A stretch of DNA of 23,076 nucleotides from Porphyromonadaceae bacterium UBA2751 (GTDB lineage Bacteria; Bacteroidota; Bacteroidia; Bacteroidales; Muribaculaceae): positions 1 to 23,076 of the forward strand of contig DEJJ01000003.1 of the NCBI GenBank assembly GCA_002353285.1. Reading direction: 5' to 3'. How positions within the stretch are numbered: the stretch's first letter is position 1; each line of letters begins with the position of its first letter. Shown here piece after piece: positions 7,360 to 13,571 of this stretch. A model generated the notes under the pieces. The model worked only from the letters and a program-made list of their open reading frames with translations. It searched no databases and was not told the DNA's origin. Position numbers and translations under genes: made by a program.

Positions 7360-7974
7360 ATGAAAAAGCTACTTATTACACTTGTGTGTGTAGTTATTGC
7401 CACAAGTGCCGTAATGGCTCAAAAGACCATTACTTGGGGCCCAAAGATAGGTGTAGATCTCACTCACTACTGGGGCAAGGATGCCCTTGGTCACAAGCCA
7501 CAGCTCAACTATCAGGCAGGTGTTTATCTTGAGTTCCGTTTTATCAACAAGATGTCGTTTGCACCTGAGCTTGTGTTTGCCGCTCAAGGTGGCAGGTGGA
7601 GCGACTACGATGTTGATGATGATGGAAATAAGTTGCCCTATGATGCTACCGACCACGTTAACTACATCAACTTGCCACTCATGTTTAAGTACTACGTGGC
7701 ACCTGCGTTCAGCATCGACTTTGGTCCACAGCTGGGTTACAATGTGTATAGCAAAACTACCTATGAGTACAAAGACAAAGCCTTGGGCAAGGAGACCATC
7801 AATTACAAGGAGGATACCAAGGAGCTCGACTTTGGCATTGGGTTGGGATGCACCTACAATATAGCCAGCGATGTGTTTGTGCAGGCCCGTTACACCCTTG
7901 GTCTCTCTAAAGTGTTCAATGATTTGAAAGACAAGAACGGCAACGCACAAATCGCGATTGGCTACCGCTTTTGA
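7360..7974 (+). CDS. Outer membrane beta-barrel protein, copy 3
   Basis: The 204-residue paralog of copies 1 and 2 has a signal peptide (MKKLLITLVCVVIATSAVMA, then QKTI) and barrel strands WGPKIGVDLTHYW, YQAGVYLEFRF, FAPELVFAAQGGR, YINLPLMFKYYV and FSIDFGPQLGYNVY, ending NGNAQIAIGYRF. It is the most divergent of the three at the DNA level. No terminator separates it from the downstream lipoprotein gene 63 bases away, so those two are probably cotranscribed. The conserved core with variable inter-strand segments suggests the external loops are what differ functionally. Confidence 0.92.
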   Translation: MKKLLITLVCVVIATSAVMAQKTITWGPKIGVDLTHYWGKDALGHKPQLNYQAGVYLEFRFINKMSFAPELVFAAQGGRWSDYDVDDDGNKLPYDATDHVNYINLPLMFKYYVAPAFSIDFGPQLGYNVYSKTTYEYKDKALGKETINYKEDTKELDFGIGLGCTYNIASDVFVQARYTLGLSKVFNDLKDKNGNAQIAIGYRF

Positions 7975-8037
7975 TGGCAAACCTTTTTAATCGTAATAGA
8001 ATCCATTTTTTTAAATAATTAAAATCAAAACAAAGAC

Positions 8038-8511
8038 ATGAAAAAAGTATTAGCATTGTTTGCATTAGTGGCTGCCGTAGTAGCCATTACATCGTGCTCG
8101 GGTGGTCCTAAGATTCAGGGCACCCCTATTGAGAAGACTCACTTCACCATCATTCAACCCGAGGGTTGGGAAGTGGTTACCAATGAAGATGCCAATGTGG
8201 AAATTAAACATCAAGGCGAGAAATTCTCTCATTTCATCACCATTAAGGAGGACACCGAGGCTTATGACAAGGCTATGGAATATTACCTGAGTCCTGATGG
8301 TGGTTACAAGCAGGTGGAGGAAATCAATGTAGAAGGTGGCAAATTGAGCGTCTTGAATAAAGATGGCCGTAACTCTTACTGGATCATTGCTCCTCAAGGC
8401 CCAAAAACCGATGCTACTGTGAAAATTACTGCAAGCACCAATGAAATCAATGGCGACCCATTTGCCAATGAAGAGGTGAGAGCCATCATCGAGAGCATTG
8501 TGCTCAAGTGA
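8038..8511 (+). CDS. Small lipoprotein of unknown function
   Basis: The 157-residue product has a lipoprotein signal peptide with lipobox ITSC (Cys20) followed by SGG. The mature part is a single alpha/beta domain containing FTIIQPEGWEVV, VEIKHQGEKFSHFITIKED, a YYLSPDGGYKQVEEINV stretch and a C-terminal helix NEEVRAIIESIVLK. The layout recalls small PsbP/Mog1-like folds that begin with a P-x-G-W segment, but I cannot assign a family. It follows OMP copy 3 without a visible promoter or terminator, so it may act with that barrel at the outer membrane. That is inference from position. Confidence 0.85.
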   Translation: MKKVLALFALVAAVVAITSCSGGPKIQGTPIEKTHFTIIQPEGWEVVTNEDANVEIKHQGEKFSHFITIKEDTEAYDKAMEYYLSPDGGYKQVEEINVEGGKLSVLNKDGRNSYWIIAPQGPKTDATVKITASTNEINGDPFANEEVRAIIESIVLK

Positions 8512-8540
8512 TGCAATAACTTAAGCTTCAAAGAAAAAGA

Positions 8541-8573
8541 AAGCGCTCGGGCACGTGTGGTGCTCGGGCGCTT
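8541..8573. terminator. Shared terminator between lipoprotein gene and clpB
   Basis: AAGCGCTCGGGCAC (8541-8554) and GTGCTCGGGCGCTT (8560-8573) form a 14-bp stem with two G-U pairs as plus-strand RNA. As minus-strand RNA it has two mismatches but is followed by a U-rich tract (8540-8528). It lies between convergent genes and could serve both. Confidence 0.75.
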
Positions 8574-8595
8574 AACGTTAGTGTTGATGTGAGTT

Positions 8596-11184
8596 TTAGT
8601 TGCGGAAGAGGATGTTGCCGGCTTGGGCGTCGATGGTGATGGGCCGCGAGCGGTCGACGTTGTGGGCGATGATGTCGCGCGAGAGCTGGTTGAGGACGAG
8701 GTTCTGGATGGCTCGCTTGACAGGTCGTGCACCAAACTCTGGGTCGTAACCAGCTTGTGCCAGCAGTGCCACGGCAGCAGGAGTGTAGTCGAGCTCAAGG
8801 CCGTTGCTGTGAAGCATTTTCTTGACACTCTTGAGTTGCAGTTCAACAATTTGCGCTATCTGCTGCTCGGTGAGTGGCGTGAACATGATAGTCTCGTCGA
8901 TTCGGTTGAGGAACTCGGGACGGATGGTCTGCTTTAGCATATTCATCACGTCGTTGCGGGTTTGGTTGACGATAGAGTCATGATTCTGGTCGTTAAGATG
9001 CTCAAAGCGCTCACGGATGAGGCTCGAGCCCAGGTTGCTCGTCATGATGATGATGGTGTTCTTGAAGTTGACGGTACGGCCTTTATTGTCGGTGAGTCGG
9101 CCATCATCAAGCACTTGCAGCAACACGTTGAACACGTCGGGGTGAGCCTTCTCAATCTCGTCGAAGAGCACCACACTGTAAGGCTTGCGTCGCACAGCCT
9201 CGGTGAGCTGGCCACCCTCGTCGTAGCCGACATAGCCTGGAGGCGAACCGATGAGTCGTGTTACCGAGAATTTCTCTTGATACTCGCTCATGTCGATTCG
9301 AGTCATCATGTTCTCGTCGTTAAAGAGGTAGTCGGCAAGAGCCTTGGCAAGCTCGGTCTTGCCCACACCAGTGGTGCCCAGGAAGATGAACGAGCCGATG
9401 GGTCGGCGCGGGTCGTTAAGGCCGGCACGGCTGCGGCGCACTGCATCACTGATGGCGCTGATGGCCTCGTCCTGGCCAATCACACGCTTGTGCAGCTCAT
9501 CCTCAAGGTGGAGCAGCTTCTCTCCCTCACTCTGGAGCATCTTGGTGACAGGGATTCCGGTCCAGCGTGAAACAACCTCGGCAATGTCGTCGCTGTCGAC
9601 TTCCTCCTTTATGAGCGATTGCTCGCCTTGCATGGAGCGTAGTTTCTCTTGAAGTGCAACGTTCTCGTCCTGCTTTTGCTTGATGAGCGAGTAGCGAATC
9701 TCGGCCACTCGAGCGTAGTCGCCATTGCGCTCGGCGCGCTCGGCCTCGAAGTTGAGCTGCTCAATGTCGATTTTGTTCTGCTGAATGCGGTTGATGAGCT
9801 CCTTCTCACTCTGCCACTTGGCCTTGTAATCCCTCTCACGGTCACGCAGGTTGGCGAGTTGCTCGTCGAGCTGCTTGATGCGTTGCTCGTCGCCATCACG
9901 CTTGATGGCTGCGCGCTCAATCTCGAGTTGAGAGATTTTACGGGTCACTTCGTCAAGTTCTTCGGGAACACTGTCCATCTCGATACGCAGCTTGGCAGCA
10001 GCCTCGTCGACGAGGTCGATGGCCTTGTCGGGTAGGAAACGGTCGCTGATGTAACGCTGGCTCAGCTGCACGGCTGCGATGATGGCATCGTCCTTGATAC
10101 GCACTTTGTGGTGGTTCTCGTAGCGTTCCTTCAAGCCACGCAGGATGGCGATGGCGCTTTCCTCGTCGGGTTCGTCGACCATTACAATTTGGAAACGGCG
10201 CTCGAGAGCCTTGTCCTTCTCGAAGTACTTTTGGTACTCGTCGAGGGTAGTGGCACCGATGCTGCGCAGGTCACCACGTGCCAGGGCTGGTTTCAGGATA
10301 TTGGCGGCATCCATGGCACCGCTGCTCTTGCCAGCGCCCACCAGGGTGTGGATCTCATCGATAAAGAGGATTATCTCGCCTTGAGCCTGTGTGATCTCGT
10401 TGATCACTGCCTTGAGTCGCTCCTCAAATTCACCTTGATACTTGGCACCAGCAATCAGCGCGCCCATGTCGAGCGAGTAGACCTGCTTGTGCTTCAGGTT
10501 CTCGGGCACGTCGCCGCGCACGATTCGCTGCGCGAGCCCCTCGACGATAGCAGTCTTGCCGGTACCTGGTTCGCCAATGAGGATAGGGTTGTTCTTGGTG
10601 CGTCGGCTCAAGATTTGTAGCACTCGACGAATCTCGTCATCACGGCCAATAACGGGGTCGAGCTTACCTTGGCGTGCACGCTCGTTGAGGTTGATGGCAT
10701 ATTTGCTAAGTGCGTTGTACTGTTGCTCTTGTTCCTGGCTGGTTGCCTTCTTGCCTTGACGCAGCTCGTTGATGGCAGCCTGCAAGTCTTTCTTTGTCAT
10801 GCCAGCATCTTTCAGTATGGTAGACGCTGGCGACGACACCTCAAGCAAGGCCATGAGCATGGCTTCGATGGTAACGTACTGGTCACCATTCTTTTGTGCT
10901 ATGTCGCTTGCCTTGTCAAGCACACGGCTGGCGTCGTTGCTCAGGTAGGGGTCACCTCCGTTCACCTTTGGCAGGCGGGCCAGCTCATTCTCCAGTGGTC
11001 GCTCAATCATCGTGGGTGCGATATCGAGCTTTTGCAAGATAAATTTCACCACGCTCTCGCCTTCGCTCAAGAGAGCCTTGAGCATGTGCATAGGTTCAAG
11101 AGCCTGGTTGCCATTGCTGCGAGCAAGCGTGATGGCTTGCTGCAACACTTCTTGCGATTTGATAGTGAAATTGTTTAAGTTCAT
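8596..11184 (-). CDS. clpB: Disaggregase chaperone ClpB
   Basis: Hexameric AAA+ chaperone that, with DnaK, pulls proteins out of aggregates after heat stress. Counting from the start at 11184 (862 residues, the usual length): an N-domain (about 1-145), Walker A1 GEPGTGKT (204-211), Walker B1 IILFIDE (271-277), a long heptad-rich middle domain (about 400-525) typical of ClpB rather than ClpC, Walker A2 GTTGVGKT (603-610) and Walker B2 VVLFDEIEKAH. A longer frame begins at 11196 (MIET), but family members begin with an MNxNNFTIK-type sequence. It is monocistronic, with promoter 11233-11263 and terminator 8541-8573. I see no CIRCE-type inverted repeat upstream. Confidence 0.97.
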   Translation of the reverse strand: MNLNNFTIKSQEVLQQAITLARSNGNQALEPMHMLKALLSEGESVVKFILQKLDIAPTMIERPLENELARLPKVNGGDPYLSNDASRVLDKASDIAQKNGDQYVTIEAMLMALLEVSSPASTILKDAGMTKKDLQAAINELRQGKKATSQEQEQQYNALSKYAINLNERARQGKLDPVIGRDDEIRRVLQILSRRTKNNPILIGEPGTGKTAIVEGLAQRIVRGDVPENLKHKQVYSLDMGALIAGAKYQGEFEERLKAVINEITQAQGEIILFIDEIHTLVGAGKSSGAMDAANILKPALARGDLRSIGATTLDEYQKYFEKDKALERRFQIVMVDEPDEESAIAILRGLKERYENHHKVRIKDDAIIAAVQLSQRYISDRFLPDKAIDLVDEAAAKLRIEMDSVPEELDEVTRKISQLEIERAAIKRDGDEQRIKQLDEQLANLRDRERDYKAKWQSEKELINRIQQNKIDIEQLNFEAERAERNGDYARVAEIRYSLIKQKQDENVALQEKLRSMQGEQSLIKEEVDSDDIAEVVSRWTGIPVTKMLQSEGEKLLHLEDELHKRVIGQDEAISAISDAVRRSRAGLNDPRRPIGSFIFLGTTGVGKTELAKALADYLFNDENMMTRIDMSEYQEKFSVTRLIGSPPGYVGYDEGGQLTEAVRRKPYSVVLFDEIEKAHPDVFNVLLQVLDDGRLTDNKGRTVNFKNTIIIMTSNLGSSLIRERFEHLNDQNHDSIVNQTRNDVMNMLKQTIRPEFLNRIDETIMFTPLTEQQIAQIVELQLKSVKKMLHSNGLELDYTPAAVALLAQAGYDPEFGARPVKRAIQNLVLNQLSRDIIAHNVDRSRPITIDAQAGNILFRN

Positions 11185-11232
11185 AGTTTCAATCATTCTC
11201 CTTTCTGAAACCTACTCATGCAAAGATGGTTC

Positions 11233-11263
11233 CAAATGTAATTTTGACTTGTTAAGTGACAGA
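11233..11263 (-). promoter_or_regulatory. Promoter of clpB
   Basis: On the minus strand TCTG (11263-11260), a 19-nt spacer and TACATTTG (11240-11233). The -7 box is exact and the -33 box has one mismatch. Confidence 0.6.
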
Positions 11264-11276
11264 ATTTCAGGGAATT

Positions 11277-11308
11277 AAAAATAGTGCTGACAAAATGTCA
11301 ACACTATT
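11277..11308 (-). terminator. Terminator of the 11425-12180 OMP unit
   Basis: AATAGTG-C-TGACA (11280-11292) and TGTCA-A-CACTATT (11296-11308) form a 12-bp stem with one mismatch and a 3-nt loop. On the minus strand it runs into TTTTT (11281-11277). Confidence 0.8.
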
Positions 11309-11338
11309 AGTCGCTATAGGTCTAATTGGCTTGATTTA

Positions 11339-11344
11339 CCCCCC
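11339..11344 (-). repeat. G6 tract just 3' of the lipoprotein remnant
   Basis: Minus strand GCATGGGGGGTAAATCAAG. It resembles the G9 tract at 12287-12295 (GGGGGGGGGTAAAATCAAT) in the bases that follow as well as in the G run. Confidence 0.4.
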
Positions 11345-11347
11345 ATG

Positions 11348-11416
11348 CTACTTGTAGATGGCATCCTGGAACTGGCTAAAGCCAACCTCAGTTTTCCAGA
11401 TGTTATCTTCCTTGAT
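11348..11416 (-). pseudogene. C-terminal remnant (22 codons plus stop) of a lipoprotein paralog
   Basis: Minus-strand translation from 11416 gives IKEDNIWKTEVGFSQFQDAI then YK and a TAG stop. The intact lipoprotein at 12455-12895 ends IKEDDIWKTEIGFSELRDAI then YK. By my alignment 17 of 22 residues and about 54 of 66 bases agree, and several of the base differences are silent. The similarity starts 8 bases past the stop codon of the OMP gene at 11425, in a different frame, so the piece now lies in that gene's 3' untranslated region. It is best read as the stump of a second lipoprotein gene left after duplication and loss. Confidence 0.8.
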
Positions 11417-11424
11417 AGGATGGG

Positions 11425-12180
11425 TTAGAACTCAAATCCTCCTCTAATCACTACATCGGCTTTCCTGTCGATGTTGGTCTTGATTGTGTTGCGGGATTGA
11501 GCAATTCCCATGGAGAAGTTGAATGCCAGTCTTTTGCTTGAGCGAAGCCCAAAGCGGCATCCCACCGATACATTATAATAAAAACCTTGTCCCTTATCAA
11601 GTGAGCTACCCAAGCGCAAGTCCAGGAATGGATTAAATAGTGTTCGAGTAAGGAACACCTTAGCATCGCCAAAGATGATATTGGAATGTGATGTGACGGT
11701 ATTTTTCTCTCCGCTTAATAGTTCTTCATAGGTCCAACTTGAATATAAAAATTTGTATCCGGCACCCAGTCGTAACCATGGAAAGATTTGATAGCCTTGA
11801 ACGGTGCTAAAGCCGTAAGGGACTGGGCGAGCGCGAGCAACCATTTCAAAGTTATACTCTCCATGATAGCCACGCTGTGGTCCACCTTCGTCGAATTGTG
11901 TAGTGAAAGCAAGGTTTAGAGGCCTGTTTCGCTTGATTCGGTAAATTTCGTCTTGAAGGAAAGTTACGGTGTCGCCATTGTTCTTGACAATTGTGATTGA
12001 CCTTCCTGGAACATAATTAATCATGCGTCCCGACTGCTTGTGGTCAACTTGATAACGTGGGTTGTCGTTGCTCTTGAGAATAATAGTGACATCTTGCTCG
12101 CTAAGGTCGGTTATTAGCAGCTGTGCATGAATGCTAATAGAGAATAATGCAAAGGCAAGTAATAAAATATTTGTTTTCAT
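11425..12180 (-). CDS. Outer membrane beta-barrel protein, unassigned family
   Basis: The 251-residue product has a signal peptide (MKTNILLLAFALFSISIHA, cleavage before QLLI). The N-terminal mature part (about 20-85) is a small beta domain (DVTIILKSNDNPRYQVDHKQ, SITIVKNNGDTVTF, DEIYRIKR). A barrel-like C-terminal part follows (LNLAFTTQFDEGGPQRG, LRLGAGYKFLYS, FLDLRLGSSLDKGQG, VSVGCRFGLRSS, LAFNFSMGIAQS), ending in RGGFEF with a terminal Phe. I infer an outer membrane barrel preceded by a periplasmic domain; I do not recognise the family. It has its own promoter with a G9 tract and sits between an intact lipoprotein gene and the remnant of a second copy. Confidence 0.82.
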   Translation of the reverse strand: MKTNILLLAFALFSISIHAQLLITDLSEQDVTIILKSNDNPRYQVDHKQSGRMINYVPGRSITIVKNNGDTVTFLQDEIYRIKRNRPLNLAFTTQFDEGGPQRGYHGEYNFEMVARARPVPYGFSTVQGYQIFPWLRLGAGYKFLYSSWTYEELLSGEKNTVTSHSNIIFGDAKVFLTRTLFNPFLDLRLGSSLDKGQGFYYNVSVGCRFGLRSSKRLAFNFSMGIAQSRNTIKTNIDRKADVVIRGGFEF

Positions 12181-12259
12181 TTTTTAGTTGTTTGGTGGTT
12201 ACAGGATGACACATGTATACAATAGAAATTATCGATAATGTGTCACAGTTACTTTTTTG

Positions 12260-12286
12260 CAAAGATAGTAAAAAGTATTGATTTTA
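12260..12286 (-). promoter_or_regulatory. Promoter of the 11425-12180 OMP gene
   Basis: TATCTTTG (12267-12260, minus strand) is an exact -7 box. Exactly 19 nt upstream, where a TTTG -33 box is expected, lies a run of nine G instead (12287-12295). Confidence 0.65.
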
Positions 12287-12295
12287 CCCCCCCCC
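12287..12295 (-). repeat. G9 homopolymer at the -33 position of an OMP promoter
   Basis: Nine consecutive C on the plus strand, G on the minus strand, start 19 nt upstream of the -7 box. Such tracts are prone to slipped-strand length changes; promoter G tracts cause phase variation of surface proteins in other bacteria. Whether that happens here is inference. Confidence 0.7.
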
Positions 12296-12454
12296 TATTG
12301 TAAAAAATGTTAACAAGAGTGTTTTTTGATTCTGTGTGTGACCAATATGACTAAGTATTTTTATAGAAACTGAGCCAAGTTTCGAGGTCTATGTGAACGT
12401 TTTGAGCCTTAGAGTGGCGACAATATTGGTCTTGGATTCGCCTAATCAGGAATG

Positions 12455-12895
12455 TTACTTGTAGATGGCGTCTCGTAGCTCGCTGAAGCCTATCTCGGTT
12501 TTCCAGATGTCGTCTTCCTTGATGAGGCGGAATTTTTTCTCAACGGTTGAGCCATCGGGCAGAGTGATGTCGCAAGTGACGTTTTTGTAGTCGCCATGAG
12601 TGCGTTCTTTTTTGGCTTTTACCTTGAAGTTTTTCTTCTTTAGCTGATTGAAGAACTCGTCCTTTTGGTAGTCGCTGAGTTTGTCGTTCTCTTTGAACTT
12701 AACAGCCTCTTTCAGGCGAAGGATGTTGCCCTGGCTAGGCAGGGTGTTGAACAGCTCCTCGACTGCCTGCTTGGGGGTGTTGTGGTACTTGTCGGTGTCG
12801 CCCAGGAGCAACTTCTTGGCATCATTGCCAGTGCATGCAGTGAGTGCAATGACGCACAGGAGCACAAAGATTGATAGTAAAGATTTCTTGTTCAT
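12455..12895 (-). CDS. Small DUF4878-like lipoprotein
   Basis: The 146-residue product has a lipoprotein signal peptide and lipobox LTAC (Cys21). The mature part starts with NTPKQAVEELFNTL, a pattern like the opening helix of DUF4878/NTF2-like lipoproteins. A KFKENDKLSDYQKDEFFNQL helix, a YKNVTCDITLPDGSTVEKKF strand pair and the final LIKEDDIWKTEIGF strand follow, ending with a short helix. The fold is consistent with a small cone-shaped NTF2-like domain; the function is unknown. It is transcribed from a TATCTTTG promoter at 12926-12933. A weak 6-bp hairpin without a U tract (12366-12383) is the only terminator candidate, so read-through into the OMP gene is possible. A stump of a paralog lies at 11348-11416. 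Confidence 0.85.
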   Translation of the reverse strand: MNKKSLLSIFVLLCVIALTACTGNDAKKLLLGDTDKYHNTPKQAVEELFNTLPSQGNILRLKEAVKFKENDKLSDYQKDEFFNQLKKKNFKVKAKKERTHGDYKNVTCDITLPDGSTVEKKFRLIKEDDIWKTEIGFSELRDAIYK

Positions 12896-12925
12896 AATAT
12901 TATTAATGTGTGTTTTTTGTGGTTA

Positions 12926-12933
12926 CAAAGATA
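12926..12933 (-). promoter_or_regulatory. -7 box of the DUF4878-like lipoprotein gene
   Basis: TATCTTTG on the minus strand, 31 bases upstream of the start. The bases before it (TTTAC) match those of the OMP promoter at 12260-12267. The nearest TTTG is 23 nt upstream, longer than usual. Confidence 0.6.
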
Positions 12934-13047
12934 GTAAATAGTTTTCAGTTATTTGTCAAACAATTAAAAACAATTATAATTAGTTTCATTAGATGGCGGT
13001 TACTACGGTTTTTCACACAAATTACCGTGAATTGCTCGTGAATAATC

Positions 13048-13083
13048 AAACAACTGGCACAACTCAGAAACAACTGGCACAAC
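13048..13083. repeat. 16-bp direct repeat, period 20
   Basis: AAACAACTGGCACAAC occurs at 13048-13063 and again, perfectly, at 13068-13083, with TCAG between. There are only two copies and no array. Confidence 0.9.
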
Positions 13084-13133
13084 GATTGGGCCGCGCTGCG
13101 CGCTAAAATTTTTTCGTTTAATGCAGGAATAAT

Positions 13134-13238
13134 CTCACAAAGTTGCGAGCAGAGCTCGTCATAAAGCCGGCTTACGCCGGAAATTAAAAACTCCTCGCTT
13201 GCGAGGCTTTGCGACACCAATAGGTGCAACTTTGCGAG
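13134..13238 (-). ncRNA. Candidate structured RNA: multi-helix junction closed by a 13-bp stem
   Basis: CTCACAAAGTTGC (13134-13146) pairs with GCAACTTTGCGAG (13226-13238): 12 Watson-Crick pairs plus one position that is A-C on the plus strand but G-U on the minus strand. Inside lie four tight hairpins: GAGC/GCTC (13147-13157), CCGGC/GCCGG (13167-13180), CCTCG/CGAGG (13193-13206) and CACC/GGTG (13215-13226). As minus-strand RNA the second has loop GUAA, a GNRA tetraloop. An alternative pairing, AAAGCC (13163-13168) with GGCTTT (13205-13210), could stack two hairpins. The G-U pair and GNRA loop point to the minus strand as sense. The stop codon of the 87-codon frame lies inside the fold. No known RNA family is assigned. 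Confidence 0.5.
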
Positions 13239-13422
13239 AGAACGTGGAATCGGTGGAATCGGTGGAATCAGTGGAATCACTTGGTTCACCTGACTCACTG
13301 ACTAGTTCACCTGGTTCACCTGACTCAGTTTTTTCAAACAACAAGAACAACTTGATAACAAACAAAACAACTGTTGTTTTGCCACTCCTTGCTAGATTTT
13401 TATTTTGTTTTCTTTGTTTCAT
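13159..13422 (-). CDS. Small low-complexity reading frame, possibly a real small protein
   Basis: An 87-codon frame starts at an ATG 32 bases downstream of a good -7 box. The product begins with a basic segment (MKQRKQNKNLARSGK), then a short hydrophobic stretch (TTVVLFVIKLFLLF, about 16-29), then an acidic/polar repeat region (ESGEP twice, then SDSTDSTDSTDST) encoded by the 9-bp repeats, and ends basic (KPRKRGVFNFRRKPAL). A longer in-frame ATG exists at 13488, upstream of the predicted transcript start, so I reject it. The frame ends inside the structured region. It may be a membrane-associated small protein or a fortuitous frame in a repeat element; I do not recognise it. Confidence 0.4.
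   Translation of the reverse strand: MKQRKQNKNLARSGKTTVVLFVIKLFLLFEKTESGEPGELVSESGEPSDSTDSTDSTDSTFSRKVAPIGVAKPRKRGVFNFRRKPAL
13244..13328. repeat. 9-bp minisatellite, two unit types
   Basis: Four perfect-length units of GTGGAATCG/A run from 13244 to 13279. Units of GTTCACCTG follow at 13284, 13305 and 13314, with ACTCA after the first and third. All spacings keep or nearly keep a 9-base or 3-base period, so frames on both strands remain open. Confidence 0.9.
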
Positions 13423-13453
13423 GGTTATATTTTTAATAATGTACGTGTGTGCG

Positions 13454-13486
13454 CAAAGGTAGTGGATGGTGGGGCGGCGAGGCAAC
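13454..13486 (-). promoter_or_regulatory. Promoter facing the repeat-rich element
   Basis: Minus strand GTTG (13486-13483), a 21-nt spacer and TACCTTTG (13461-13454). The -7 box is exact and the same as that of hpt. The first ATG on this transcript is at 13422. It lies directly after the terminator of the upstream minus-strand gene. Confidence 0.6.
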
Positions 13487-13489
13487 ATT

Positions 13490-13526
13490 AAAAAAGCACC
13501 GCAAGAGGGTTTTGTCTTGCGGTGCT
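13490..13526 (-). terminator. Terminator of the 13572-13826 remnant gene
   Basis: AGCACCGCAAGA (13495-13506) and TCTTGCGGTGCT (13515-13526) form a perfect 12-bp stem with an 8-nt loop. On the minus strand six U follow (13495-13490). Confidence 0.9.
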
Positions 13527-13571
13527 CTATTGATTTGATTATTTATGCTATAATTTAAATATAGAACGAAA

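Larger units (their letters stand above)
12990..13490 (-). other. Composite repeat-rich element without conventional genes
   Basis: This stretch contains, in minus-strand order: a promoter (13486-13454), an 87-codon frame (13422-13159), 9-bp tandem repeats (13328-13244), a multi-helix inverted-repeat structure (13238-13134), a GCGC-TGC-GCGC hairpin (about 13094-13104), a perfect 16-bp direct repeat (13083-13068 and 13063-13048) and a 5-bp inverted repeat ACGGT/ACCGT (about 13007-13030). Three frames stay open across parts of it because the 9-bp repeats preserve frame. I recognise no gene family. It could be a dispersed Bacteroidales repeat or a small-RNA locus. Confidence 0.6.

Noticed and set aside
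8962..9570. Plus-strand frame of 202 codons opposite clpB
   Set aside because: Shadow of clpB; the clpB Walker and middle-domain residues lie on the other strand.
12366..12383. GAAACT/AGTTTC hairpin as terminator of the 12455-12895 gene
   Set aside because: Only 6 bp and no U tract on the minus strand.
13048..13083. Direct repeat considered as CRISPR
   Set aside because: Only two copies with a 4-base gap, no spacers and no cas genes.
13134..13238. Cloverleaf-like fold considered as a tRNA or tmRNA
   Set aside because: The closing stem is 13 bp rather than 7, there are four internal hairpins, and there is no GTTCRA-type T-arm or CCA-adjacent acceptor end.
12945..13298. Minus-strand 117-codon frame through the repeat element (VNQVIPLIPPIPPIP-type)
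   Set aside because: It begins inside the minisatellite far from the promoter and passes through the whole hairpin array. It is open largely because the 9-bp repeats have no stop in any frame. Not excluded as a product, but unsupported.
13199..13462. Plus-strand 87-codon frame over the minisatellite
   Set aside because: It begins inside a hairpin and has no promoter; the promoter at this locus faces the other way.
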